Origin: Polaromonas sp.
Lineage (GTDB): Bacteria > Pseudomonadota > Gammaproteobacteria > Burkholderiales > Burkholderiaceae_C
Assembly (NCBI GenBank): GCA_013297865.1
Contig: JAAFIP010000004.1
Location: 248,001 to 312,000, forward strand
DNA: 64,000 bases
Reading direction: 5' to 3'
Below are positions 32,978 through 43,938 of this stretch, in pieces. Each line of letters starts with the position of its first letter. The first letter of the stretch is position 1. The notes beneath the pieces were generated by a model. It was not told the DNA's origin and ran no database searches. It worked only from the letters and a program-made list of their open reading frames with translations. Position numbers and translations under genes: made by a program.

Positions 32978-34813
32978 TTACAGTTTCACGCGCAGGCGCT
33001 TGAGCGTTTCCAGCAGGGTTTCGTTCTCGCTGTTGAGCAGCATGCCTTCTTTCCAGACGGCAATTGCCTTGTCGCGCTGGCCGCTGACCCAGTACACCTC
33101 GCCCAAGTGCGCTGCAATCTCCGCATCTGGCTTGGCCTGGTAGGCGGTTTGCAGTATCTTGATGGCTTCGGTTTTATTGCCCAGACGGAACTCTACCCAG
33201 CCCAGGCTGTCGGTGATGTAGGGGTCGCCAGGGGTGATTTCCAGCGCTTTCTGGATCAACTGCTTGGCCTCTGGCAGGCGGACATTGCGCTCTGCCAGGG
33301 AGTAGCCCAGGGCGTTATAGGCTTGCTGGTAGTCGGGTTTGGCGGCAATCAGCTGGCGCAGCAGACGCTCCATTTCGCCAAAGCGGTCAAGCTTTTCGGC
33401 CAGCATGGCCTGGTCATAGAGCAGTTCAACCTCTTGCGGGGCGCTGGCCACGACCTGGCCCATGACATCATAGGCAGCCTGGTACTGTTTGTTCTCGCGC
33501 AACAGCTGCACCTCGGACAGCAGCTTGGAGCGCTTGTCTGCATCGCTGCGCTCGGGCAGGCTGCGGATCAGCTTGCGCGCTTCATCAAGCTTGCCCTGTT
33601 TGGCGAGGATCGATGCGCGGCGGGTCTGGGCGCCGACCAGGGCCTGGGGGCTGTCGATCTTGGAAATCCAGTTCTCGGCCAGAGCAAAGTCTTTGCGCTT
33701 TTCGGCCACCTGGGACAGCGCCAGATAGGCCTGGGTGCGGCCGCGCTGGCGGTCTTGCGCGCGCTCAGACTCGGCGCCGTCGGCAACGGTTTGCTGTTGC
33801 ACAAGATCAAGATAGCGTTTGAGGGAGGTCTCCGCAGATGCGAGCTGGTTGTCCTGCAATTGCAGGCTGCCTTGCACCAGCCAGGCTTCGGCAAAATCTG
33901 CTTTGTCGCGGGTGATCTGCGCGATTTGCTGGCCAGCCTCGGCATAGCGCTGCACGTCCAACAGGGCGCGGACATAACCCATGCGGACTTCGGGGCGGGC
34001 CTTGTCCGTCTCCAGGTAGCGTTTGACGATCGGCTCGGCCAGGGGCTGCTTGGGGTCCATGATCTCCAGCGCAAGCAGGGCCGGAAATTCGTTGCCAGGA
34101 CTGGCAGTTTGCGCCTTGCGGGCTGCGTCCAGCGCACCCGTCACATCAGCCGCAGCCAGCCGCAGCCTGCCCACCGCGGTCCAGGCAGGGCTGGATACGC
34201 TGGCATCGGCATTGGGACCCAAATAGTCGCTCAGGGCCTGTTCGGCTGTGGTGGCGGCAAGTTTTTTGTCGCTGGCGCGGCCATAGGTTGTCAGGCTGCG
34301 ACTGATCAAGGGGCCGCGTTGGGCTGCTGGGGAATTGGTCAGCAGGGTGCGCAGAGGCTCAACGCTGTCGGGCAGGCGGTTGAGCGCCACGAGCACCTGG
34401 AACAGCCGCTCGTTGGCGAGCACCGATTTGGGTTGCGATTGTGTCCATGCGCGCGCGGCCTGCAGCGCAGCGTCGCCAGAGCGGGCCTGAATGGCAATAT
34501 CGACAGCGCGCTCGAAAAGCTTGGCATCGTTGGTTTTGCGCGCTGCGTCCAGCACCAATGAGTAGCCTGTACCAGGCTCGCCCCCACGCGCATTGAGCTC
34601 GCCCAGCAGCAACTGGTAGAACAGATCGGCATCCATGCGCGACTGCTCGGCCGCAGGCTCGCTGGCAGCCGCTTGCGGCTTGGGTGCGGCTCTCTGGGCC
34701 ACAGCCTGCCAACTCAAGCCCAGCAAGCCAGCGGCGAGGCTGAGATGGATGAAGGTCAGTTTGCCTGGCAGGCAAGCACGAGTGCGTGGCACAAAACAGC
34801 GGGTATCGTTCAT
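32978..34813 (-). CDS. TPR-repeat protein with N-terminal signal sequence
   Basis: This 611-residue protein has a short basic start and a hydrophobic stretch ([14 protein letters not shown]) ending in QAVAQ, a plausible signal peptide. At least seven tetratricopeptide-like helical pairs follow, for example [19 protein letters not shown] and [21 protein letters not shown]. Such proteins act as scaffolds at the envelope, and the exact partner is unknown. It precedes lolB by five bases, so the two are probably one operon. Its start is 20 bases from that of mutM on the opposite strand. Confidence 0.88.
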   Translation of the reverse strand: MNDTRCFVPRTRACLPGKLTFIHLSLAAGLLGLSWQAVAQRAAPKPQAAASEPAAEQSRMDADLFYQLLLGELNARGGEPGTGYSLVLDAARKTNDAKLFERAVDIAIQARSGDAALQAARAWTQSQPKSVLANERLFQVLVALNRLPDSVEPLRTLLTNSPAAQRGPLISRSLTTYGRASDKKLAATTAEQALSDYLGPNADASVSSPAWTAVGRLRLAAADVTGALDAARKAQTASPGNEFPALLALEIMDPKQPLAEPIVKRYLETDKARPEVRMGYVRALLDVQRYAEAGQQIAQITRDKADFAEAWLVQGSLQLQDNQLASAETSLKRYLDLVQQQTVADGAESERAQDRQRGRTQAYLALSQVAEKRKDFALAENWISKIDSPQALVGAQTRRASILAKQGKLDEARKLIRSLPERSDADKRSKLLSEVQLLRENKQYQAAYDVMGQVVASAPQEVELLYDQAMLAEKLDRFGEMERLLRQLIAAKPDYQQAYNALGYSLAERNVRLPEAKQLIQKALEITPGDPYITDSLGWVEFRLGNKTEAIKILQTAYQAKPDAEIAAHLGEVYWVSGQRDKAIAVWKEGMLLNSENETLLETLKRLRVKL

Positions 34814-34833
34814 TGAAGGATGATAATCGAAGC

Positions 34834-35667
34834 ATGCCAGAATTGCCCGAAGTTGAAGTTACCCGCCTGAGTTTTGCCAGCCGTATCCAGGGGGCGGCCA
34901 TTCGCAGCGTGCAGATGGGCAAAGCCCTGCGTTGGCCCCTGGGTATTGACCCTGATGAGCTGCAGGGTCTTTCAGTGGCTGCAGTGCGTCGCCGGGGTAA
35001 ATATTTGTTGATTGATCTCGCCGCCGAACAAGCCCGCTCGCGGGGCCTGTTGTTGGTGCATCTGGGCATGTCAGGCTCGCTCAACTTCGCCCACAGCCTG
35101 GCAGAGGCGGGCAAGCATGACCATTTCACCATGGTGACAACCCGAGGGACGCTGCGCTTGAACGACCCGCGCCGCTTTGGTGCGGTGGTCTATGCCAGCT
35201 CTGAGCACGATGCGCCAGCGCAGAAACTTCTGGGTTCGTTGGGGGTGGAGCCGCTGTCAGATGATTTTGATGCAGCGGCTTTCCATGCTGCGCTGCGCCA
35301 GCGTAAATCCGCCATCAAGCAGGTGCTGCTGGCCGGAGACATTGTGGTGGGTGTCGGCAACATCTATTGCTCTGAAGCATTATTTATGGCGGGTATTCGG
35401 CCCACAGTGAGGGCCTGCAACATCAGCGGGCCGCGTGCAGCACGTTTGCACCAGGCGATTCGCGCGGTATTGCAGGCAGCGGTCCAACAAGGCGGCAGCA
35501 CGCTGCGCGACTTTTCCAGCGCGGAGGGCAAAACAGGCTATTTCCAGCTGCAGGCGCAGGTGTATGGCCGCGCCGGGGAGCCTTGCCGTGCGTGCGCCTT
35601 GCCCATCACGCTGCTGCGGCAAGGTCAGCGCAGCACCTTTTACTGTGCGCATTGCCAGAAATACTGA
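34834..35667 (+). CDS. mutM: Formamidopyrimidine-DNA glycosylase
   Basis: This 277-residue glycosylase/AP lyase removes 8-oxoguanine. It begins [10 protein letters not shown], giving the catalytic Pro2 and Glu3 after Met removal. The helix-two-turn-helix region ([22 protein letters not shown]) is intact and the C-terminal zinc finger has Cys pairs in CRACALP and CAHC. Length is normal. The frame is open upstream to 34786, but the family start is the ATG at 34834. It pairs with mutY, 2.1 kb on, as the 8-oxoguanine repair system. Confidence 0.97.
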   Translation: MPELPEVEVTRLSFASRIQGAAIRSVQMGKALRWPLGIDPDELQGLSVAAVRRRGKYLLIDLAAEQARSRGLLLVHLGMSGSLNFAHSLAEAGKHDHFTMVTTRGTLRLNDPRRFGAVVYASSEHDAPAQKLLGSLGVEPLSDDFDAAAFHAALRQRKSAIKQVLLAGDIVVGVGNIYCSEALFMAGIRPTVRACNISGPRAARLHQAIRAVLQAAVQQGGSTLRDFSSAEGKTGYFQLQAQVYGRAGEPCRACALPITLLRQGQRSTFYCAHCQKY

Positions 35668-35747
35668 AAGCTGTCTGCCCAAACTGCCATGGTTTATCAA
35701 CAAGTCAGGGTGTACTTACTATCTATGCAGTGTTATATTGAACAGCT

Positions 35748-37835
35748 ATGCAGACCCTTGTAGACAGCCCTGTGGCCCCTTCTTTTAACGAGCAGTTCGA
35801 TTCGCACAGTGCGTGGCGGCGCGAGTTTGCCCTGCGCCTGAAACTTCTGTCTGACTGGATGCGTGACCATGAGCTGCTGGATGCCTCTGTAGAAGAGCGT
35901 CTGCAGCGCCTTGAAAGCCAGATGCGCTCTGACAAGGTGATGGTGGCTTTTGTGGCCGAGTTCTCGCGCGGCAAGTCCGAGCTGATCAATGCCATTTTCT
36001 TCGCGGCCTATGGCCGCCGCATCATGCCCGCCAGCGCAGGCCGCACCACCATGTGCCCTACCGAGCTGGGCTGGGACGCCGATGTGCCGCCGTGCTTGCG
36101 CTTGCTGCCGATTGAAACTCGCCTGCAACCCCAGGCACTGATGGAGTGGCGCGCTGCACCAGAGAAATGGACGCGCGTGGACCTGGATGTCAACGATGCG
36201 GCGCAGCTGGCACAGGCTTTTGAAAAGGTAGCCGAGGTACGCAAAGTCACCAAGGATGAAGCGCGTGCCCTGGGCTTCTGGCATGACGAAACGCCCGATG
36301 ACAACCCGATGGCCGATGCGCAGGGCATGATTGAAGTGCCCAAATGGCGGCATGCGCTGATCAATATCGCCCATCCCCTGCTCAAGCAAGGTCTGGTGAT
36401 TCTGGACACGCCAGGACTCAACGCCATTGGCGCAGAACCTGAACTGACCGTCAGCCTGATTCCACAAGCCCATGCTGTGGTGTTTATCCTGGCGGCCGAT
36501 ACAGGTGTGACGAAATCGGATTTGTCGATTTGGCGCGAGCACCTGATATCCGAAAGCGCCGACCACTCTTCCAGGCTGGTGGTGCTCAACAAAATTGACA
36601 CCATGTGGGATGCGCTGTCTACGCAACAGCAAATTAACGACAACGTGGAACGCCAGCGCGCAACCACCGCAGAAATCCTGGCCTTGCCCAAAAGCCAGGT
36701 CATTCCGGTGTCGGCGCAAAAGGGCTTGGTTGCCAAAGTCACCGGTGATCAGGCGCTGCTGCAAGCCAGCCAGTTGCCCATTCTGGAGCAGGCTCTGAGC
36801 GACGGCATGATGGGCCAGCGCCAAGCCATTTTGCGCGGCGCCATGTCTTCAGGCATCATCGATTTGCGGGCTGAAACCACGCGCGTGATCAATATACGCC
36901 GCCGCGATCTGGCTGAGCAGATGGTGGAATTGCGCGGGTTGCGTGGCAAAAACGCAACAGTCATCCGGCATATGCGTTCGCGCATCGAAAGCGAGCAGGC
37001 GGAGTTTGATGCCAGTGGATCACGCATCCATGCGGTGCGCTCCATTCACCTGAAGCTGCTGAGGGAAGTGTTTTCCGCATTGGGTACTTCCACGCTGAAA
37101 GCAGAGCTGCGCCAGCTCAATGACGCCTTGCGCCAGCCAGGTATCAAGCTGGGCGTTCGAAAAGCCTATACAGACACGTTCAGCCGATTGCGCGAAATAC
37201 TGTCCCATGCCAAAGGCTTGAACAGCGAAATCCAAACCATGTTGACCACCAGCTTCAGGCAGCTCAACGCCGAGTATGGTTTTTCGTTGCAGACGCCACG
37301 CGAACCCGAGCTGGCGCGCTACGAGCGTGACCTGGATGCCGTGGAGCGCAGCCATACCCAGTACCTGGGCATTGGCAATCTGCTGCGCCTGGCGCAGCCG
37401 GATTTTGCAGACCGCCTGGTACGTGCCCTGGCTACCCGCCTGCGTGTGGTGTACGAATCAGCGCTGGGCGAGGTGGAGCTGTGGAACAAGTCAGCTGCCT
37501 CCCAGCTCGATGCACAGCTGCGGGAGCGCCGCAAGACATTTGCCCGCCGTATTGAGGCGATTGACCGCATCCAGGATGCCGCCAATACGCTGGATGAGCG
37601 TATCGGTGAAATCAACTACCAAGATCACCATCTGGATATCCTGGACAAGAAGCTGATGGAGCTGACGGCGCATCTGGTGGACATGCCCGAAACTTCTGCT
37701 GTTGCTGCGCTAAGCGTGGATGCTTCTGCCCAGGAGCAAGTAGTTGCGCCTTCTGCTGCGCCTGTGCAAACCACGCCGCCCGTGCAGGACAATCACACGC
37801 GTGGCGAAGCGCAAATCATGACGCGCGCTGCATAG
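35748..37835 (+). CDS. Dynamin-family GTPase
   Basis: This 695-residue protein resembles bacterial dynamin-like proteins. The G1 loop is EFSRGKSELIN at about residues 70-80, G3 is LDTPGLNAIG at about 219-228 and G4 is VLNKIDT at about 278-284. A long helical region with coiled-coil character follows. I see no clear membrane segment. Bacterial dynamins shape or repair membranes, and a few act in phage defence or with secreted products. The gene sits between mutM and mutY, with only nine bases before mutY, an arrangement common in this family of bacteria but not explained. Confidence 0.88.
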   Translation: MQTLVDSPVAPSFNEQFDSHSAWRREFALRLKLLSDWMRDHELLDASVEERLQRLESQMRSDKVMVAFVAEFSRGKSELINAIFFAAYGRRIMPASAGRTTMCPTELGWDADVPPCLRLLPIETRLQPQALMEWRAAPEKWTRVDLDVNDAAQLAQAFEKVAEVRKVTKDEARALGFWHDETPDDNPMADAQGMIEVPKWRHALINIAHPLLKQGLVILDTPGLNAIGAEPELTVSLIPQAHAVVFILAADTGVTKSDLSIWREHLISESADHSSRLVVLNKIDTMWDALSTQQQINDNVERQRATTAEILALPKSQVIPVSAQKGLVAKVTGDQALLQASQLPILEQALSDGMMGQRQAILRGAMSSGIIDLRAETTRVINIRRRDLAEQMVELRGLRGKNATVIRHMRSRIESEQAEFDASGSRIHAVRSIHLKLLREVFSALGTSTLKAELRQLNDALRQPGIKLGVRKAYTDTFSRLREILSHAKGLNSEIQTMLTTSFRQLNAEYGFSLQTPREPELARYERDLDAVERSHTQYLGIGNLLRLAQPDFADRLVRALATRLRVVYESALGEVELWNKSAASQLDAQLRERRKTFARRIEAIDRIQDAANTLDERIGEINYQDHHLDILDKKLMELTAHLVDMPETSAVAALSVDASAQEQVVAPSAAPVQTTPPVQDNHTRGEAQIMTRAA

Positions 37836-37844
37836 AGCAGCGAC

Positions 37845-38936
37845 GTGGCAAAACTTCTCCGCGCTGCGCGCGCAGTGAACAAACCTTTTCAACAAACTTT
37901 GCAAGCCGATGGCTCGGTAGCAAAGGCCATATTGCAATGGCATACCAGTCATGGAAGGCAGGGGTTGCCCTGGCAGAATACCAAAGACCCCTACAAGGTA
38001 TGGCTCTCGGAGATCATGCTGCAGCAAACGCAGGTGGTCACGGTACTGGCCTATTACCCCCGGTTTCTGCAGCGCTTTCCTGATGTGGCGAGCCTGGCTG
38101 CAGCCCCACTGGACGATGTGCTGGCGCTGTGGAGTGGACTGGGCTACTACAGCCGGGCGCGCAATCTGCATCGCTGCGCCCAGGCTGTGATGCAGGCGCA
38201 TGCAGGCGCTTTTCCTTCCAGTGCAGAGCAACTGCAGACTTTGCCAGGCATTGGCCGCTCAACAGCTGCAGCCATTGCCGCTTTTTGTTTTGCCGAGCGT
38301 GTGGCCATTCTGGATGCCAACGTCAAACGTGTGCTGACACGGCTGCTCGGTTATGGCAAGGACCTCGGTGTTGCTGTTAATGAGCGTGAGCTCTGGAGTC
38401 TGGCCACCGACCTGCTGCCCACCACGCAGCTGCATGACAGCATGCCGCGCCACACGCAGGCCATGATGGACTTGGGCGCCACGCTGTGCACAGCGCGCAA
38501 GCCTGCGTGTGAGCGCTGCCCGCTGCACACTCGCTGCGCAGCCCGTGTGCAGGGCAAGGTGGATCAATACCCCGTGAAAAAGCGCAAAATCAAACGTAGC
38601 AGTGAATCCTGGTGGTTGCTGCGCATGCAGCGCGCGGATGGCAGCGTGTTCCTGCAGCAACGGCCTGTACCAGGAGTCTGGGCTGGGCTGTTCAGCCTGC
38701 CGATGTATGACAGCCGCGAAGCCTTGATGTCAACGCTGACTGCGCAACAGCAGTCAGAGTGCATCGACCATCCTGCTTTCCTGCACGTACTGACGCACAA
38801 GGATATGCATTTGCATGTCGTGAGCCTGTCCTGGAAATCCCGCGCAACAGTGCAAGGCGAGGGGCAGTGGATTGCTGCGGCTGACCTGCCGCACACGGGT
38901 CTACCTGCACCCATTCGCAAACTGCTGAGCAGTTAG
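37845..38936 (+). CDS. mutY: A/G-specific adenine glycosylase
   Basis: This 363-residue glycosylase removes adenine opposite 8-oxoguanine. The helix-hairpin-helix [20 protein letters not shown], catalytic Glu in [11 protein letters not shown] and catalytic Asp in [14 protein letters not shown] are present. Four cysteines in the pattern C-x6-C-x2-C-x5-C ([11 protein letters not shown] and on to RC) bind the iron-sulfur cluster near residues 215-231. A C-terminal MutT-like domain recognises 8-oxoguanine. The start is GTG at 37845. The last four bases overlap the end of rapZ, which runs the other way. Confidence 0.96.
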   Translation: MAKLLRAARAVNKPFQQTLQADGSVAKAILQWHTSHGRQGLPWQNTKDPYKVWLSEIMLQQTQVVTVLAYYPRFLQRFPDVASLAAAPLDDVLALWSGLGYYSRARNLHRCAQAVMQAHAGAFPSSAEQLQTLPGIGRSTAAAIAAFCFAERVAILDANVKRVLTRLLGYGKDLGVAVNERELWSLATDLLPTTQLHDSMPRHTQAMMDLGATLCTARKPACERCPLHTRCAARVQGKVDQYPVKKRKIKRSSESWWLLRMQRADGSVFLQQRPVPGVWAGLFSLPMYDSREALMSTLTAQQQSECIDHPAFLHVLTHKDMHLHVVSLSWKSRATVQGEGQWIAAADLPHTGLPAPIRKLLSS

Positions 38937-39826
38937 TTGGCGTTGGAGGCGAACAGTGTGCCATCGATTTCGCGATGGCGTTTGAGGGTGCTCCAGTTCT
39001 GCGCAAAGGTGCGTGCCAGCAACTCCACCAGGTACACAGAGCGGTGCTGGCCGCCAGTGCAGCCGATGGCCACGGTCACATAGCTGCGATGGTCTTGGGT
39101 CATGGCGGGGAGCCAATGGTCCAGAAACTCCTGGATGTGTACAAACATTTTCTGTACTTCAGCGTTTTGCTGCAAAAATTCAGCCACAGGAGCGTCTTTG
39201 CCTGTGAGCGGGCGCAGCGCCGGCTCGTAATGGGGATTGGGCAGCATGCGCACATCAAACACAAAATCGGCATCCACAGGAATACCACGCTTGAAGCCGA
39301 AAGACTCAAATACTAGAGTTAACTGCTTGGCAGGGGCTGACAGCAGGGCTTTGACATAGCTTTGCAGCTGCGTTGAACGGATCAGGCTGGTGTCAATGAC
39401 GTGGGACTGATCGCGCAGATCAGCCAGCAAATCACGCTCCATCTCAATAGCGTCAATCAGTGCACGTTTCTGGTCTACACCGTCGTTATTGGACAGGGGG
39501 TGTTTGCGCCGGGTTTCTGAAAATCGGTGCACCAGGGTGTCGGTGCTGGAATCAAGAAAAATGCTCTTGATGGCAATACCCTGCGCGCGCAGGGCCTTGA
39601 ACTGGCCTGGCAGCAGCGGCAATGAGGCTGCACTGCGCACATCCATGGCAATGCCGATTTTGTGGACCTGGTGAATTTTCTCCACCTCGATAAACGCGCC
39701 CAGCAGTTCGGGCGGCAGGTTGTCCACGCAATAGTAGTGGGCGTCTTCCAGCGCATGCAAGGCTACCGACTTGCCAGAGCCCGACATGCCGGTAATCAGA
39801 ACCACTTCAATGGGACTGCTGCTCAT
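38933..39826 (-). CDS. rapZ: RNase adapter protein RapZ
   Basis: This 297-residue nucleotide-binding protein is of the YvcJ/RapZ family, which in enterobacteria delivers GlmZ RNA to RNase E and so controls GlmS. The Walker A motif is [16 protein letters not shown] at about residues 13-28, followed by [12 protein letters not shown]. The C-terminal segment [20 protein letters not shown] is diagnostic, and [17 protein letters not shown] is also conserved. Whether it regulates amino-sugar synthesis here is unknown. Its start overlaps the stop of recN (ATGA). Confidence 0.96.
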   Translation of the reverse strand: MSSSPIEVVLITGMSGSGKSVALHALEDAHYYCVDNLPPELLGAFIEVEKIHQVHKIGIAMDVRSAASLPLLPGQFKALRAQGIAIKSIFLDSSTDTLVHRFSETRRKHPLSNNDGVDQKRALIDAIEMERDLLADLRDQSHVIDTSLIRSTQLQSYVKALLSAPAKQLTLVFESFGFKRGIPVDADFVFDVRMLPNPHYEPALRPLTGKDAPVAEFLQQNAEVQKMFVHIQEFLDHWLPAMTQDHRSYVTVAIGCTGGQHRSVYLVELLARTFAQNWSTLKRHREIDGTLFASNAN

Positions 39827-41469
39827 TGTCCTAGCATCTCCTTGGCATGGGCCATAGTGGTGCTGGAGAGTTTTTCTCCGCCCAGCATGCGGGCAATCTC
39901 GCCCACGCGCTGCTCGCCATGGATGGGTTGCACATCGCTCACGGTGAGCTTGGCCCGCAGCTGTTTAGACACCAGCAAATGCTGGTCAGCGCAGGCAGCC
40001 ACCTGGGGTAGATGGGTTACAGCCATGACCTGGCGATCCTTGCCAAGCTGCTTCATCAGGCGGCCTACGGTTTCGGCCACCGCGCCTCCCACACCCGAGT
40101 CCACTTCGTCGAAGATCAATGTCTGGGCTTTGCCTAGCTGGCTGGTGGTGACCGCAATAGCCAAAGCTATGCGAGACAGTTCACCGCCAGAGGCTACTTT
40201 GCCAACGGGGCGGGGGGTGCTGCCAGCATGGCCCGCAACCAGAAACTCGATATTCTCTGCGCCATAGCTGGTGGGCTCATCCAGCGAAGCCAAGGCGACT
40301 TCAAATTTACCACCTTGCATGCCCAAGCCCTGCATGGCTTGGGTGATTGCGATGCCCAGCGCGGGTGCGGCCTTGCGCCGTGCCTGACTCAGCGCCTTGC
40401 AGGCCGACATCAGGCTGGCGTGGGCAGCGCGCTCTGCAGCTTCCAGGCTGGCAATATCGGATGCAGCTTCCAGCTGCACGAGTTCGGTTTTCCAGCCCGC
40501 CCACAACTCGGGCAGCTCGACAGGGGTGCGCTTATAGCGGCGCGCCAGGGAAATCCATTGCGTCATGCGCTCATCCAGCTGAGCCAGGCGCTGCGGATCA
40601 GGCTCCGTCTTGCGGGTGTAGGCGTGCAGGCTGTGCACCACATCTTCCACCTGCGCCAGACTCTGCGACAGAACTTCGGCCAGTTCCTTGAATTCCTGCG
40701 CATGCAGCTGCTGGCTCTGCAGCAATTGATGGGCTTGGGCCAATCGGATAGTGACCCCGGAGTCCTCGCCTTCGAGCGCTTCAATGCTTTGGTAAGCAGC
40801 ATCCAGCAAGCCCTGGGCGTTGGCCAGGGTGCCGTGCTCTGTGTTCAGGCTGGTCCACTCATTGGGTTGCGGGGCCAGCTTGCCCAGCTCGGCGATTTGC
40901 CAGGCCAGGCGCTCGCGCTCGGTCTCCAGGCTGTGTTGCGCCGCGCGTGCGTCCTGCAGGGTTTTGAGCTGGGTTTTCCAAGCCTGGTATTTATCAGCCA
41001 CATCCTTGCTTGTGATTTTGCCGAAGGCATCAAGCAGCAGGCGCACTTCGTCAGGGCGTGTCAGGGCGGCCCAGGCGTGCTGGCCGTGGATATCCACCAG
41101 ATGGTCCGCCACTTCGCGCAGCTGCGCTGCCGTGGCTGCACTGCCGTTGATCCAGGCACGGCTTTTACCTTGGGCATCAATGGTGCGGCGGATCAACAGG
41201 GCGTCGCCATCATGGCTGAATCCTGCCTCAGCAAGCCACTGGGCAAGCCAGGCGGGTGCGTCAAACTCGGCACTGATTTCAGCACGTGCCGCACCCTCGC
41301 GCACCACGCCCGCATCGGCGCGCGCACCCAGGGCCAATTGCAGCGCGTCGATCAAAATCGATTTGCCAGCCCCTGTCTCACCGGTGAGCACAGTAAAGCC
41401 TGGGAGCAAGTCCAGTTCCAGTTCATGCACGATCACAAAATCGCGCAGATTCATTCGCCGAAGAGCCAC
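39823..41469 (-). CDS. recN: DNA repair protein RecN
   Basis: This 548-residue SMC-like ATPase acts in double-strand break repair. The Walker A motif is [15 protein letters not shown] at about residues 28-42. The ABC signature region is [16 protein letters not shown], and Walker B is [12 protein letters not shown]. The centre is a long coiled coil. The start is GTG at 41469, directly after the nadK stop, or the ATG five codons on. It is the middle gene of nadK-recN-rapZ, which read together. Confidence 0.96.
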   Translation of the reverse strand: MALRRMNLRDFVIVHELELDLLPGFTVLTGETGAGKSILIDALQLALGARADAGVVREGAARAEISAEFDAPAWLAQWLAEAGFSHDGDALLIRRTIDAQGKSRAWINGSAATAAQLREVADHLVDIHGQHAWAALTRPDEVRLLLDAFGKITSKDVADKYQAWKTQLKTLQDARAAQHSLETERERLAWQIAELGKLAPQPNEWTSLNTEHGTLANAQGLLDAAYQSIEALEGEDSGVTIRLAQAHQLLQSQQLHAQEFKELAEVLSQSLAQVEDVVHSLHAYTRKTEPDPQRLAQLDERMTQWISLARRYKRTPVELPELWAGWKTELVQLEAASDIASLEAAERAAHASLMSACKALSQARRKAAPALGIAITQAMQGLGMQGGKFEVALASLDEPTSYGAENIEFLVAGHAGSTPRPVGKVASGGELSRIALAIAVTTSQLGKAQTLIFDEVDSGVGGAVAETVGRLMKQLGKDRQVMAVTHLPQVAACADQHLLVSKQLRAKLTVSDVQPIHGEQRVGEIARMLGGEKLSSTTMAHAKEMLGQ

Positions 41470-42372
41470 TTAGGCACCTCCTTCATTCCAATGCAGTTTT
41501 TTACGCAGGGTATCAAAATAGCTCCAGCCCATAGGATGCAGAAAGCGGACGTTGTACTCAGACCGGCGCACCAGAATGCGGTCACCGTGCAGCAGGGAAG
41601 CCAGCGACTGCATGTCAAAGTTGGCGCTGGCGTCGCGGCCCGCGACGATCTCAATGGCTATCTGCGCCTCGCCGGACAATACCAGGGGCCGATTGGACAG
41701 ATTGTGCGGCGCAATCGGCACCATCACCCAGCCCGCAATGGAGGGGTGCAAAATCGGCCCTCCTGCGGACATGGAATAGGCTGTCGAGCCCGTGGGCGAA
41801 GAAATAATCAAGCCGTCTGCGCGCTGGTTGGCCACAAAACGCCCGTCCACTTCCACCCGCAATTCGACCATGCCTGCAGTCGCTCCTCGGTTAACCACCA
41901 CGTCATTCATCGCCAGCGCATCAAACACACAGCGCCCATCGCGCATCACCTGCCCGTGCATCAGGCTGCGGCTGTCCTGCGTAAATTCGCCTTGCAGCAT
42001 GGGAGCCAGTATGCTCTTGTAGTCGTCTAGGGCAATGTCAGTGATAAAGCCCAGACGCCCTTGGTTGATGCCAATCAGGGGTACGCCAAAGCGTGCCATC
42101 TGCCGGCCGATGCCCAGCATCGTGCCGTCTCCACCTACCACCAGGCACAGGTCACAATGCGCGCCAATGCCATTCACATCCAGGCTGGGGTAATGGGTAA
42201 TGCCCGTATTGGCAGCGGTTTCTTTTTCCAGCGAGACATCCAGCCCGGCTTTTTCCAGAAAGCGGGCGATGTCCAGCAGAATATCGCGCGCACCTGTGCC
42301 TGAACTGGCCAGGTACTTGCCGATCAGGGCAACATGGCGAAATTGCGTGGCCAAAGACTGTGACATTCGCAA
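41470..42372 (-). CDS. nadK: NAD kinase
   Basis: This 300-residue enzyme makes NADP from NAD. The [13 protein letters not shown] motif at about residues 80-92 and the [19 protein letters not shown] loop are conserved. Length is normal. It is transcribed away from hrcA with about 45 bases between the starts, so the two promoters must overlap or lie inside the coding ends. recN follows without a gap. Confidence 0.97.
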   Translation of the reverse strand: MRMSQSLATQFRHVALIGKYLASSGTGARDILLDIARFLEKAGLDVSLEKETAANTGITHYPSLDVNGIGAHCDLCLVVGGDGTMLGIGRQMARFGVPLIGINQGRLGFITDIALDDYKSILAPMLQGEFTQDSRSLMHGQVMRDGRCVFDALAMNDVVVNRGATAGMVELRVEVDGRFVANQRADGLIISSPTGSTAYSMSAGGPILHPSIAGWVMVPIAPHNLSNRPLVLSGEAQIAIEIVAGRDASANFDMQSLASLLHGDRILVRRSEYNVRFLHPMGWSYFDTLRKKLHWNEGGA

Positions 42373-42417
42373 ATTACATCATTAAAATGGCCTTAAATAT
42401 GCAGTACCCAAAATTTC

Positions 42418-43422
42418 ATGCTCGATGACCGCGCCAAGCTGTTGTTAAAAGCGCTGGTGGAGCGCTACATTGCCGATGGACAGCCCATTGGCTCGCGCAC
42501 GCTCTCGCGCGCCTCGGGGCTGGAGCTGTCGCCCGCCACCATCCGCAATGTCATGAGCGACCTGGAGGAACTGGGCCTGATCGCCTCGCCCCATACCTCG
42601 GCAGGGCGCATACCTACAGCGCGTGGCTACCGGCTGTTTGTCGACACCATGCTGACGGTCAACCGACAAGACATTGTGCAGCCGACTTTGGCTGCGGAGC
42701 AGCCGCAGAAGGTCATCACCAATGCTGCCCAGCTCCTGTCAAACCTGTCGCAGTTTGTCGGTGTGGTCATGGCGCCACGGCGCAGCTCGGTGTTCAGGCA
42801 TATCGAGTTCATGCGGCTGTCGGAAAAGCGCATTTTGGTGATCATCGTGGCGCCAGATGGCGATGTGCAAAATCGGGTGATCTTCACCGAGAGTGACTAC
42901 ACCCAAAGCCAGCTGGTGGAGGCATCCAATTTCATCACCACGCATTACGCCGGCATGGCGATTGAGCAGGTGCGCGAGAAGCTGAAAACCGAAATTGAAC
43001 AATTGCGCAGCGAGATTGCCGTATTGATGCAGGCGGCTGTGCAGGTCAGCAGCGAGTCTCTGGCGCAGGGCGATGCAGAGGTGGTGATCTCAGGGGAGCG
43101 CAATTTGCTGTCTGTCAGCGACTTTTCGACCGATATGGGGCAATTGCGGCGCGCTTTTGAGCTGTTTGAGCAAAAAGCCCAGCTTATGCGCCTGCTGGAT
43201 GTGTCCAGCCAGGCGGAGGGAGTGCGCATTTTTATTGGCGGTGAAAGCCATATCGTGCCGTTCGAAGAGCTGTCGGTGGTTAGCGCCCCTTATGAGGTAG
43301 ATGGGCAGATAGTAGGCACTCTGGGTGTGATCGGCCCCACACGCATGGCCTATGACCGCATGATCCAGATTGTGGACATTACGTCCAAACTGGTGAGTAA
43401 TGCCCTGAGCCACCATAAATAA
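42418..43422 (+). CDS. hrcA: Heat-inducible transcription repressor HrcA
   Basis: This 334-residue repressor of chaperone genes binds CIRCE operators. The N-terminal winged helix contains [29 protein letters not shown], and the central and C-terminal regions ([43 protein letters not shown]) are typical. No CIRCE inverted repeat is visible upstream, so this copy does not look self-regulated through that site. tRNA-Arg follows 21 bases later. Confidence 0.96.
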   Translation: MLDDRAKLLLKALVERYIADGQPIGSRTLSRASGLELSPATIRNVMSDLEELGLIASPHTSAGRIPTARGYRLFVDTMLTVNRQDIVQPTLAAEQPQKVITNAAQLLSNLSQFVGVVMAPRRSSVFRHIEFMRLSEKRILVIIVAPDGDVQNRVIFTESDYTQSQLVEASNFITTHYAGMAIEQVREKLKTEIEQLRSEIAVLMQAAVQVSSESLAQGDAEVVISGERNLLSVSDFSTDMGQLRRAFELFEQKAQLMRLLDVSSQAEGVRIFIGGESHIVPFEELSVVSAPYEVDGQIVGTLGVIGPTRMAYDRMIQIVDITSKLVSNALSHHK

Positions 43423-43443
43423 GCTGCTATAATTTGAGGCTTC

Positions 43444-43520
43444 GCGGCTGTAGCTCAGTTGGATAGAGTACTTGGCTACGAACCAAGGGGTCGTGGGTTC
43501 AATTCCTGCCAGCCGCACCA
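43444..43520 (+). tRNA. tRNA-Arg (anticodon ACG)
   Basis: This is a complete cloverleaf. The acceptor GCGGCTG pairs with CAGCCGC, the anticodon loop CTACGAA carries ACG, the T-loop is TTCAATT, and CCA is encoded. It is followed by a strong terminator. Right of it, no sequence resembles an integrase or attachment repeat. Confidence 0.96.
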
Positions 43521-43528
43521 AAACAGAC

Positions 43529-43564
43529 AAGGACTTACGCCAGCAATGGTGTAAGTCCTTTTTC
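43529..43564 (+). terminator. Rho-independent terminator after tRNA-Arg
   Basis: AAGGACTTACGCC pairs with GGTGTAAGTCCTT (one G-T pair) around a six-base loop, followed by a T run. It ends the hrcA/tRNA transcript. Confidence 0.88.
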
Positions 43565-43690
43565 TTTGCCCAGTCCTGTTTGGCCGCCTTCTGAGCGGCC
43601 CGCAATGGTGCTTTGCAGCATCCTTGCTGCTTCCCCCAGGCAGCGGCCAATGCCCTCAAAGCGCCTTGCCCCATTTTCCATATCAAATAT

Positions 43691-43739
43691 GCTGCCAGAC
43701 CAATGGAATGTCGCGGGAGCAGCTATTAAAAATATAGCG
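43691..43739. repeat. Dispersed repeat copy in the tRNA-Arg to tssK gap
   Basis: CCAATGGAATGTCGCGGGAG followed by CAGCTATTAAAAATATAGCG lies in the 374-base gap between the terminator and tssK. Nothing else is recognised in that gap. The type VI promoter should lie between 43740 and 43938, but no clear boxes are seen. Confidence 0.8.
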
Positions 43740-43938
43740 TTTGGTAAGGTTTTCGAGTAGTTATTAAGTGTTGGGGCGCTGGTTAAACGGTGTAAAACAG
43801 CCCATAGGTGTATAAAACCTTGTTGGGGAGTTCAAAAAACTCCTGGTTCAAACGTCTTCTGCATACGGATGATGGCATTCGTGATAGCCCATGCGTGGTT
43901 GTTGCGAAGTGTGTACCTTATCGAACAATGGAAAACCC

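Noticed and set aside
42373-42417. CIRCE operator upstream of hrcA
   Set aside because: The short gap between nadK and hrcA has no nine-base inverted repeat of the expected form.
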